Shown: piece after piece, positions 1-5,037 of the stretch | How positions within the stretch are numbered: position 1 is the stretch's first letter | Layout: each line of letters starts with the position of its first letter | DNA from: Anaerolineaceae bacterium UBA5311 | GTDB taxonomy: Bacteria; Chloroflexota; Anaerolineae; Anaerolineales; Anaerolineaceae | DNA length: 5,037 nt | Direction: 5' to 3' | Assembly: GCA_002411175.1 (NCBI GenBank) | Contig: DHRN01000043.1 | Location: 1-5,037 of the forward strand | Translations under genes and position numbers: made by a program | The notes under the pieces: generated by a model | Database searches by the model: none | Told to the model about the DNA's origin: nothing | Seen by the model: the letters and a program-made list of their open reading frames with translations, nothing else

Positions 1-31
1 CCTGCTCCCTGCTCCCGGCTCCCGGCTCCCC
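1..31. repeat. GC-rich heptanucleotide tandem repeat, cut by window edge
   Basis: Four consecutive copies of a 7-base unit GCTCCCN are visible at 4-10, 11-17, 18-24 and 25-31, with N being T, G, G and C. Bases 1-3 (CCT) fit the end of a further copy, so the array continues beyond the window. On the minus strand the unit reads NGGGAGC. The array lies about 60 bases downstream of the stop codon of the secreted SLT-like protein gene, and the intervening bases 32-89 are AT-richer with no gene or clear hairpin. It could be a variable-number intergenic repeat. Its full size and any function cannot be judged from this fragment. Confidence 0.75.
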
Positions 32-89
32 CTTTAAATCTAAACACATTCATATTGAGAATTGCTGCTTACGATAACCGGAACTTTAC

Positions 90-1856
90 TTACGGGTAAG
101 GTGTAGGTGTCTGATAAGGCGCCTGTGTGGGATAGACCACGTTCGGCAGGGTCGGTGTCGGGGCAATGGGGACAACTGGCGTTGGGTTAACCAACATATC
201 TTCAACACTCAAACCCTCATCAACGGGCATTGTCGAGACCTCATCAACATATTCAATCCCAGGGCGGCAAGCTGGCTGCAGATTGTATGATACATTTTCC
301 CAGGTAAGCGTATTCCCGTTATTGATGGTTCTCTGGATAGCGTTGCCCAGGCAGCCCACACCGCTGGTGTAATTCAGGAGGGTGAACTTCCATAAATCTT
401 CATAACTGACCACCTGCCCTGGCTGCTTGCCGGTATTGTTATAAACGATCTGGCGCACTTGCTCACAATTCGCCAGGATGCTGCGCGCGAATATGCTAAT
501 GCTGAAATTCGCCTGAACCAGGTCAATCCCCACAGGACAATCAGGGCAGGCAGCATTGACCTTCTGAACCAGCGCTCCACGCAGCATCTCTTGCTGATCT
601 ATATCAAGGTTGCCGAATCCACGCTGACAGGTGCCCTCACTCAGGATCAGAGGGCAAAACTGGCTGTAAAAACTTGGATTCCAGAGCAAAACCGCGTCCG
701 CGCCGATATCACTTAGATGCCCCAGCCCAGCTTCGTACACTTTTTCATAAATCCCAGGCCAAAACTGGCTTTCGCGGCTAAAGATGTTCCTCATCAATTG
801 AGCCGGCACTCCGGTCTGATTGGCAACCTGGATGATTTCTGCATTAAACTGATTTTGCCATTCCGCCACAACCGAGCCTGCTGCTTCCACGCCGCATGCG
901 TTTGCGGCGCCATTGGTCTCCAAACCAGCGGAGGGGCAATCACCGGCATTTACCAACCCTTCCTGTATTAGCTTACCTGCCAGAAGGTAATAATCGTTAT
1001 CCGTCTCCAGCTGTTCTGCCAATTGTGGTGTGCGCAGCCAGGCGGGCGGACCATCAATCGGCAGGAAAGCCTGCCAGATTTCTGAGCAAGTCGAGCGACC
1101 CTCACCCAGCCATTGGGAACTGAGCACGTCCACATAATAAGTCGGCATGTCAGCCGAGGGATCATCCGGGTTGGCAAAGTCACCCCAGGGGATCACCCTG
1201 ACCTGGGCTGTATACACATCGCTGGCATCGCCATAACTCGACTCTGCCCAAAATTCAACCTTAACCCCGTCCAGCCCGGTCGGATTCAAGGGTAAATCGC
1301 AGGCTCCACCCGGGCAGCTGAAACCCATACCATTGTATCGTCCGACAATCTGGATAATCTGTTCATTCGGTAAAGGTTCGTAGGCATTAAAGCGCAAATA
1401 GGGCAAGCTGGTACAGTTATTCTGCCCTGGTTGCTTATTGCAGCCCGAGATGGAAACGTACACTTCGGGAGAAGGCAAGTTGACTTCAACCTGTCGCCGC
1501 ATTGGTGTGACATTCGCCAGGTGCAAATACAAGCCGCTGCATTCCTGGTTAAAATCACATGGTTTGGTGTCCATCCATTGTTTTTGGATCGTTGAACCAC
1601 AATAATAGAGCACCTCACCCGAATCTGGCCAGGATTCACTCTCGGTGTAAACCTGGCAAACTACTGTGGAAGATTTCCACGAGAGCAGCCACCATTCATA
1701 TAAGGTGTAATCCGCATCGATTTTGATCGTGCGTTTTCGTTCGGAGAAGAGGGTCGTAGCGGATTCCGCCGGTGAAATACTAAGAAAGCCCAGCAACATT
1801 GCAAAGATCACAAAGACCCTCAGAATATTATTGAACTTTTTTGTGTTTCGTTTCAT
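90..1856 (-). CDS. Secreted Cys-rich protein with divergent lytic-transglycosylase-like (SLT) domain and Pro/Thr tail
   Basis: This gene encodes a 588-residue exported protein. Residues 1-32 form a signal peptide: basic start MKRNTKK, hydrophobic core about 11-28, likely cleavage near SPAESA. Residues about 40-320 are an unrecognised Cys-containing region. Residues about 335-530 resemble an SLT lysozyme-like fold. RESQFWPG holds a candidate catalytic Glu at E362, GLGHL at 377-381 sits where GLMQ is usual, and LNYTSGVG at 494-501 corresponds to the AYNAG-type motif. If active, it would cleave peptidoglycan glycan strands outside the membrane. There are 18 cysteines, an even number that suits disulfides in an exported protein. 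The last 30 residues are a Pro/Thr/Tyr-rich tail. The ATG at 1856 follows the LCP stop by 19 bases with only a weak GAG-type ribosome site, so it is probably co-transcribed and translationally coupled. Export is secure; enzymatic activity is inferred from short motifs. Confidence 0.85.
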   Translation of the reverse strand: MKRNTKKFNNILRVFVIFAMLLGFLSISPAESATTLFSERKRTIKIDADYTLYEWWLLSWKSSTVVCQVYTESESWPDSGEVLYYCGSTIQKQWMDTKPCDFNQECSGLYLHLANVTPMRRQVEVNLPSPEVYVSISGCNKQPGQNNCTSLPYLRFNAYEPLPNEQIIQIVGRYNGMGFSCPGGACDLPLNPTGLDGVKVEFWAESSYGDASDVYTAQVRVIPWGDFANPDDPSADMPTYYVDVLSSQWLGEGRSTCSEIWQAFLPIDGPPAWLRTPQLAEQLETDNDYYLLAGKLIQEGLVNAGDCPSAGLETNGAANACGVEAAGSVVAEWQNQFNAEIIQVANQTGVPAQLMRNIFSRESQFWPGIYEKVYEAGLGHLSDIGADAVLLWNPSFYSQFCPLILSEGTCQRGFGNLDIDQQEMLRGALVQKVNAACPDCPVGIDLVQANFSISIFARSILANCEQVRQIVYNNTGKQPGQVVSYEDLWKFTLLNYTSGVGCLGNAIQRTINNGNTLTWENVSYNLQPACRPGIEYVDEVSTMPVDEGLSVEDMLVNPTPVVPIAPTPTLPNVVYPTQAPYQTPTPYP

Positions 1857-1875
1857 CTTTTCTCGCAGCTACCGA

Positions 1876-3201
1876 TCATGGGTAGACTGGTGTCTCGGTA
1901 AAGAATGACGCCGTCGGGTACGGATATGGCCCATCCGGCGTGGGGGTCGGTCGGGGAGTCTGCGTCGCTACCGGGGTCCGGGTTGGCGTCGATGACGGCA
2001 GCGGGGTTTGCCCTGGTGGAACCGGCGTCGAAGTAGCCTGCCCCGGCTGGGTGGCAAGAGCTGTTGAGGTATGGGTTGGCTGATTGATCAATGTTTGCAA
2101 AGCATCATAAGTACGCGTCAATCCAATCACCTCCGTAAGCTGCATCTCATAAGTAAGCACAACCGCGTTTAATGCTGAAGGCTCCTTGATCGCATCCACA
2201 GCCTGATCTACTACCTGGCTTATTTTACCCTCCCTGGGCAATAAAACACTCGTTCTCGTCAGGTCAGGCAGTTCCCAACCCTCAAGTTCTGCCCAACCGA
2301 GGACAAAGCTTTTCACCCGGTCCGGATCACCCAACCGTAATGCCAAAGGGATACGCAGCAACAAATCCATCAAGCTGATGTCAGTATCCAGATTTTGGTC
2401 ATAAGAAGCGTACATGATCGGCAATCGGGCAAGCCGACCCAGCTGTACTAATTTTGTAAAGAGCAGTTGCAGCACTTGCTGCTGGCGTCTGGTTTGTTGA
2501 ACCTCATCATCGCCTTTGTATGAGACGTAACATAAAGCCTTCTCCCCATTCATGCTGTGCAGCCCGGCGGGCAGACCTCCACAGTCATCGCGGATCGGCG
2601 TAATCACGCTCACTTCGATTCCGCCCAGGTCATCAACCAGCCAGGTAAACTCGGTTTCATGAGCCACCACGAAACGGTCTGGTCGCAGCCCGAAATTGTA
2701 AACCAAGGTATCACTTACCAGCTTCATCCCTCCAAGAGGGTATGCAGTGTTGATACGACCCATGCCTTGCCCTGGCAGATAGACAAACGTACTGCCCGGG
2801 ATTGAGATAATGCTTGCTTTCGAGAGGCGTTCGTTCACCAACACAAGGTGGATGGCATTGGTACGTCCCCTGGTGGGCTTTTCGTCCTCAGCCCCCATCA
2901 ACAGCCAAACTTTCGTGCCTTCCGGCAAAATCACCCGCTCTGCCACCAACGGCGCAGGGGTAGGATTAGTTTCATTAGGAACGTCGAACCTCGGCCAGGG
3001 CAATTCCGTGGGCGTGGGGGTTGGGGTGAAAGTCGGTCGCAGGTTGGGGGTGCCATTTTCGCCGGACGCAGCCTGGGCTTGTGAGGCAGCCGGGCGCCCA
3101 CCAAAACTACAGCCGGCAATCAGAACCATGCACGCAAGCAAAGAGGCGGCACGCACAATCAACCGGTAAAATTCGATTGGTAAAGTTCGCTTTGTTTCCA
3201 T
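1876..3201 (-). CDS. LCP-family (LytR-CpsA-Psr) lipoprotein with altered active-site residues
   Basis: This gene encodes a 441-residue exported lipoprotein. A hydrophobic stretch at 14-30 ends in the lipobox I-A-G-C with the lipidated cysteine at C31. A Pro/Thr-rich linker (about 50-85) leads into an LCP domain at about 95-250, recognisable from VWLLMGAEDE, SIPGST, GQGMGRINTAYPLGG, LVDDLGGIEV, and TRRQQQVLQLL. A further region typical of Chloroflexota LCP proteins covers about 255-330. A Pro/Thr tail covers about 370-441. LCP enzymes transfer glycopolymers from polyprenyl pyrophosphate to the cell wall. Here the usual RTD is RTN (N115), the usual IPRD is IPGS (136-137), and the usual VRxR is VSYK (226-229), so catalysis is doubtful. 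C207 and C224 could form a disulfide. The ATG at 3201 lacks a good Shine-Dalgarno sequence. It is first in a two-gene unit with the SLT-like gene. The family call is confident; the activity is not. Confidence 0.92.
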   Translation of the reverse strand: METKRTLPIEFYRLIVRAASLLACMVLIAGCSFGGRPAASQAQAASGENGTPNLRPTFTPTPTPTELPWPRFDVPNETNPTPAPLVAERVILPEGTKVWLLMGAEDEKPTRGRTNAIHLVLVNERLSKASIISIPGSTFVYLPGQGMGRINTAYPLGGMKLVSDTLVYNFGLRPDRFVVAHETEFTWLVDDLGGIEVSVITPIRDDCGGLPAGLHSMNGEKALCYVSYKGDDEVQQTRRQQQVLQLLFTKLVQLGRLARLPIMYASYDQNLDTDISLMDLLLRIPLALRLGDPDRVKSFVLGWAELEGWELPDLTRTSVLLPREGKISQVVDQAVDAIKEPSALNAVVLTYEMQLTEVIGLTRTYDALQTLINQPTHTSTALATQPGQATSTPVPPGQTPLPSSTPTRTPVATQTPRPTPTPDGPYPYPTASFFTETPVYP

Positions 3202-3211
3202 AGCATTACTT

Positions 3212-3232
3212 CGGCGTGTTTTCTACACCCCG
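3212..3232 (-). other. Small hairpin in predicted 5' UTR of the LCP gene
   Basis: Arms at 3212-3219 and 3225-3232 pair at 7 of 8 positions around a 5-base loop; the single mismatch is C3215 against C3229 (G against G in the transcript). The hairpin ends about 10 bases before the LCP start codon and begins about 5 bases after the predicted transcription start, so it would fill most of the leader. It has no T-run after it on the transcribed strand, so it is not an intrinsic terminator. It could affect mRNA stability or ribosome access, or be chance. Confidence 0.35.
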
Positions 3233-3243
3233 TAAGGATAAAA

Positions 3244-3269
3244 ATTATAGCATAGCATGGAGAAATCAA
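3244..3269 (-). promoter_or_regulatory. Extended -10 promoter for the LCP/SLT-like unit
   Basis: On the minus strand a perfect TATAAT lies at 3249-3244, preceded by TGC at 3252-3250, giving the extended -10 form TGNTATAAT. A TTGATT resembling a -35 box lies at 3269-3264, but the spacer is only 14 bases, so the extended -10 probably carries most of the recognition. Transcription would start near 3237, giving a leader of about 36 bases before the LCP ATG. Position, strand and orientation fit the two-gene unit downstream. The call rests on sequence match only. Confidence 0.6.
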
Positions 3270-3287
3270 GTTAGAGGCTAAACACAA

Positions 3288-3313
3288 AATTAAGGCAAGC
3301 AACAATCTTAATT
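3288..3313 (-). terminator. Possible weak terminator after the PH-like membrane protein gene
   Basis: A perfect 7-base inverted repeat, AATTAAG at 3313-3307 and CTTAATT at 3294-3288 on the minus strand, is separated by 12 bases and followed by a short T-run (TTTTG, partly within the arm). It begins 25 bases after the stop codon of the membrane protein gene. The stem is AT-rich and the loop long, so it would be a poor intrinsic terminator. Readthrough into the LCP gene is possible. Confidence 0.25.
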
Positions 3314-3338
3314 ATTGGGGTGGAGGGTTGTTAAAAAA

Positions 3339-4220
3339 TCAAACCGCCATAAGAATGAGGGCGATAGTAAAGATCGCATTCACCAAAATCGTCCATCCCC
3401 AGATTAGGTTGCGAACATTTGCGGCAACACGGTCCTGCAGGTAGAGCAACAGCCCCACAAAGGTATTGATCAAGCCAAATAAGGTTCCAATTAGTGCCAG
3501 CAGCAGAGCCCGTGATGCCGGGACACGCTCCATACTCACCCAAACGATCTGCTCCCTGGAGAGACCGATGGTCATTGCCGCTATAAGCAACAACGCCAGG
3601 CTGATTATTCCGGCTATCAGCATGCGTTTTGCCCATCGGTCTGCCCAGACACGCTGCCAGAGCATGGTCAGATTCTCTGATTCCGGTTCGAACTGCTTCA
3701 GGCTCCCCAGCTGGTTAATCTGGTCGAATCTCTCGCAGAAGATCCGGGCGTTTTCAGGCGATATGACCAAATATTGGTTTCCCCGTTTGATCAGGACCAT
3801 TTGTTCTGGTGAGGTGGCAACGAACAGGGTTTGACCTAATCCGTTGATCCTTTTTTCACCGTAATAAGCGCTTTTCAGAAACGTGACCCCTAACGGCAGC
3901 TGTGTTTCAAACTCGCTGACCGGGTTGACCCAGTCGATTTGTCCGATTGGCAGCAATTCCCGGCGCAGTCCCCAGCTAATTTCAAGCGCATCCCGACTGA
4001 GCAAATAGACCGTGCTTAATACAACAAAGATCCGATAGATGACCAGGAAAAGAGGCAGCAGCAGTAAAATCCCCGCAGCCATGAGCAGAATAGCCAGGGT
4101 GTTTTGGCGGGTCATCGAGCCGATTATCAGCATCCCGAGGATTAGCAGAACCAAAACGAAAGCGGCTAATCCATTCAGGATCAGGCTTTTTTGCCTGGGT
4201 GGAAAATATTCATCAGTCAT
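3339..4220 (-). CDS. Integral membrane protein with PH-like domain, function unknown
   Basis: This gene encodes a 293-residue protein with about five hydrophobic segments: roughly 13-34, 40-68, 198-220, 236-256 and 270-292. Between the second and third lies a soluble domain of about 125 residues. Its start (YLLSRDALEISWGLRRELLP, 72-91, then IDWVNP) and end (QYLVISPENARIFCERF, 149-165) match the pattern of bacterial PH-like domains in membrane proteins, where a strand pair with 'ipl..I' is followed by a 'sPe' helix. There is no signal peptide cleavage site and no catalytic motif. Such proteins have few characterised members, and I do not assign a role. The start at 4220 gives MTDEYFPPRQK before the first helix. 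There is no ribosome site upstream, but a -10 box 7 bases before the ATG suggests a leaderless mRNA. It appears to be a single-gene unit between a strong terminator and the LCP promoter. Confidence 0.85.
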   Translation of the reverse strand: MTDEYFPPRQKSLILNGLAAFVLVLLILGMLIIGSMTRQNTLAILLMAAGILLLLPLFLVIYRIFVVLSTVYLLSRDALEISWGLRRELLPIGQIDWVNPVSEFETQLPLGVTFLKSAYYGEKRINGLGQTLFVATSPEQMVLIKRGNQYLVISPENARIFCERFDQINQLGSLKQFEPESENLTMLWQRVWADRWAKRMLIAGIISLALLLIAAMTIGLSREQIVWVSMERVPASRALLLALIGTLFGLINTFVGLLLYLQDRVAANVRNLIWGWTILVNAIFTIALILMAV

Positions 4221-4227
4221 TAACAGA

Positions 4228-4233
4228 ATTATA
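4228..4233 (-). promoter_or_regulatory. -10 box giving a leaderless mRNA for the PH-like protein gene
   Basis: A perfect TATAAT lies on the minus strand at 4233-4228. Seven bases (TCTGTTA) separate it from the ATG at 4220. With normal spacing, transcription would begin at 4221 or 4220, so the mRNA would have a leader of about one base or none. This agrees with the absence of any Shine-Dalgarno sequence. No convincing -35 box is present: the place where it would lie falls in the hairpin and T-run of the preceding terminator. The match could be chance in AT-rich DNA. Confidence 0.45.
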
Positions 4234-4242
4234 CATGCTCAC

Positions 4243-4270
4243 AAAAAAGACCCGGGTGATGATCCGGGTC
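4243..4270 (-). terminator. Intrinsic terminator of the 2-oxoacid:ferredoxin oxidoreductase operon
   Basis: On the minus strand, GACCCGG (4270-4264) and CCGGGTC (4255-4249) form a perfect 7-base GC-rich stem with an 8-base loop. Six Ts follow immediately (4248-4243). It begins 23 bases after the gamma-subunit stop codon, the expected place for the end of an operon. It separates metabolic genes from the membrane protein gene. On the opposite strand there is no T-run after the stem, so it acts in one direction. Confidence 0.9.
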
Positions 4271-4293
4271 CTGCTATTAAACAAACTGTCTGT

Positions 4294-4830
4294 TCAGACT
4301 TTGTATTCAGCGCCCCTGTGGAGGGCTTCGATATTCATAGGGACAAATTTCTTCAACCGGTCGGAAGTATTCGTTTCCAGGGCGCGTTCCAGGGCGCCTT
4401 CCGGCAGTGCCTTCATGTTAGCTTCCAGGGCGCCAAGTAAAACAATATTTGCCGCGCGTTCGTTGCCTAAGTCCCGTGCGATACTATTGGCAGGGATCAT
4501 CAGCCAATGGATGTCTTCGCGGGTGGGCTCACGATTAACCATCGATTCGTTGACGATCAGGTAACCGCCTGGCGCAACCAAAGATTCATACTTATCCAAA
4601 GATGGCAGGTTGAGGGCGATCACAGCCCGGGGATGCAGCGCACTCGGTGAACCGATCTCTTCATCAGAGATTACGACCGTGCAGTTGGCTGTCCCGCCGC
4701 GCATTTCAGGTCCGTAAGAAGGTATCCAGGTGACATGTTTGCCTTCGTCCATCGCCGCGTAAGCATAAACCTGTCCGGCATAGAGTGTGCCTTGACCACC
4801 AAATCCAGAGATGATTACTTCTGATTGCAT
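4294..4830 (-). CDS. korC: 2-oxoacid:ferredoxin oxidoreductase, gamma subunit (KorC-like)
   Basis: This 178-residue protein is a full-length gamma subunit of the pyruvate/2-oxoacid ferredoxin oxidoreductase superfamily, which converts a 2-oxoacid and CoA to acyl-CoA and CO2 while reducing ferredoxin in the cytoplasm. It shows the family's opening GFGGQG at 9-14, the long signature TWIPSYGPEMRGGTANC at 34-50, IGSP at 59-62, and the C-terminal GNERAANIVLLGAL at 122-135. The start at 4830 is fixed by AAAGGAGG seven bases upstream. It follows the beta subunit gene by three bases and precedes a strong terminator, so it is the last gene of the operon, as in delta-alpha-beta-gamma arrangements. The substrate could be 2-oxoglutarate, a branched-chain 2-oxoacid or another 2-oxoacid; the gamma subunit does not decide this, so the symbol names the family rather than a proven substrate. 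Confidence 0.93.
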   Translation of the reverse strand: MQSEVIISGFGGQGTLYAGQVYAYAAMDEGKHVTWIPSYGPEMRGGTANCTVVISDEEIGSPSALHPRAVIALNLPSLDKYESLVAPGGYLIVNESMVNREPTREDIHWLMIPANSIARDLGNERAANIVLLGALEANMKALPEGALERALETNTSDRLKKFVPMNIEALHRGAEYKV

Positions 4831-4833
4831 CGT

Positions 4834-5037
4834 TTAGCCTCCTTTAGCCATATCTGAAACGGCTGGTGAAACTTTGAAATCGCCGATCGGGTATTGGGGG
4901 ATCATATATTCTTTCAACCAATCCCTGCTTTTCACGGGTGTCAGACCCCAGTTGGTTGGGCAGGTTGAAAGCAATTCAATGAACGAAAAACCCATGCCTT
5001 GTTTCTGCACTTCGAAAGCGGTCCGTATGGCTTTTTT
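4834..5037 (-). CDS. korB: 2-oxoacid:ferredoxin oxidoreductase, beta subunit (TPP-binding), 3' end only
   Basis: The last 67 codons of a gene whose start lies beyond position 5037. The readable protein begins KKAIRTAFEVQKQGMGFSFI and contains ELLSTCPTNWG (residues 21-31 of the fragment), then KEYMIPQYPIGDFK (42-55), ending SDMAKGG. The 'fsfiE.lstCPTNWG...P..a..w....miP.yP.G..k' pattern is characteristic of the C-terminus of the thiamine-diphosphate-binding beta subunit that pairs with KorC-type gamma subunits. The TPP-binding core and the cysteines that may ligate an iron-sulfur cluster are outside the window. The reading frame is open throughout and stops at TAA (4836-4834), three bases before the gamma start. 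The alpha subunit would be expected just upstream. Confidence 0.9.
   Translation of the reverse strand, partial: KKAIRTAFEVQKQGMGFSFIELLSTCPTNWGLTPVKSRDWLKEYMIPQYPIGDFKVSPAVSDMAKGG
4838..4845 (-). promoter_or_regulatory. Strong ribosome binding site for korC, inside the end of korB
   Basis: AAAGGAGG on the minus strand at 4845-4838 is a near-perfect Shine-Dalgarno sequence with seven bases to the gamma-subunit ATG at 4830. It is read in the beta-subunit frame as Lys-Gly-Gly, the last three residues before TAA. Ribosomes finishing the beta subunit would therefore end directly over the gamma start site, which suits coupled synthesis of two subunits of one complex. It is the only strong Shine-Dalgarno site in the window. 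Confidence 0.85.

Noticed and set aside
1286..1639. Open frame of 117 codons on the minus strand inside the SLT-like gene
   Set aside because: It overlaps the real gene entirely in another frame, has no ribosome site, and its translation has no recognisable domain or signal. The 588-residue frame has a signal peptide and SLT motifs.
3010..3050. Possible G-quadruplex on the plus strand (runs of 3 to 5 G)
   Set aside because: The G-runs are the complement of CCC/CCA proline codons in the LCP linker. The last loop is about 19 bases, longer than a typical quadruplex allows.
2810..3169. Plus-strand open frame of 119 codons opposite the LCP gene
   Set aside because: It is Gly/Val/Arg-rich only because it reads the complement of Pro/Thr codons, and it has no ribosome site or homology signal.
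3159..3206. Upstream overlapping mini-gene starting at an ATG five bases before the LCP start
   Set aside because: Only 15 codons, no ribosome site, no sign of selection visible. Mentioned as a possible initiation competitor but not annotated as a gene.
3301..3332. Inverted repeat AACAA...TTGTT in the gap after the membrane protein gene
   Set aside because: Only five pairs around a 22-base loop, AT-rich, with no following T-run on the transcribed strand.
3331..3636. Open frame of 101 codons overlapping the end of the membrane protein gene
   Set aside because: It is a shifted reading of the membrane protein gene; the hydrophobic helices are in the other frame. No frameshift is needed to explain the 293-residue product.
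4039..4564. Plus-strand open frames opposite the membrane protein and korC genes
   Set aside because: They run through the terminator hairpin and through antisense of well-supported genes, and show no family features.
1..5037. CRISPR array, toxin-antitoxin pair, transposase, phage gene, tRNA or riboswitch
   Set aside because: No spaced direct repeats, no small paired genes with strong signals, no terminal inverted repeats, and no RNA-like conserved structure were seen. The window is almost fully occupied by five ordinary co-oriented genes.

Overview
The window is a stretch of bacterial chromosome in which all five recognisable genes lie on the minus strand, so transcription runs from position 5037 towards 1. 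The most likely source is an anaerobic Chloroflexota bacterium of the Anaerolineae type. This is inferred from the Pro/Thr-rich low-complexity tails and linkers on two exported proteins, an LCP protein of the kind seen in that class, a bacterial PH-like membrane protein, and a ferredoxin-dependent 2-oxoacid oxidoreductase. No 16S or other marker gene is present, so the placement is only moderately secure.

Reading in the direction of transcription: (1) 5037-4294 is the end of a 2-oxoacid:ferredoxin oxidoreductase operon. It holds the last 67 codons of the thiamine-diphosphate beta subunit and the complete gamma subunit, three bases apart and with a strong Shine-Dalgarno sequence inside the end of the beta gene. 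A clear intrinsic terminator (4243-4270) closes this operon. (2) 4220-3339 is a single gene for a roughly five-helix membrane protein with a cytoplasmic PH-like domain. Its only visible promoter element is a -10 box placed so close to the ATG that the mRNA would be leaderless or nearly so. (3) 3338-3202 is a 137-base gap with an extended -10 promoter, a possible weak terminator, and a small hairpin in the predicted 5' UTR. (4) 3201-90 is a two-gene unit with a 19-base gap: an LCP-family (LytR-CpsA-Psr) lipoprotein, then a secreted Cys-rich protein with a divergent lytic-transglycosylase-like (SLT) domain. (5) 89-1 is non-coding and ends in a GC-rich heptanucleotide tandem array that runs off the window edge.

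The first operon is energy and carbon metabolism (oxidative decarboxylation of a 2-oxoacid to the acyl-CoA with reduction of ferredoxin). The last operon looks like cell-envelope work: an LCP fold normally transfers glycopolymers from a polyprenyl carrier to the wall, and an SLT fold normally cleaves peptidoglycan glycan strands. Both exported proteins end in Pro/Thr/Tyr tails finishing in Tyr-Pro. The LCP protein has lost several residues that are usually conserved for catalysis, which is the most unusual feature of the window. I found no RNA gene, mobile element, CRISPR array, phage gene or defence system.
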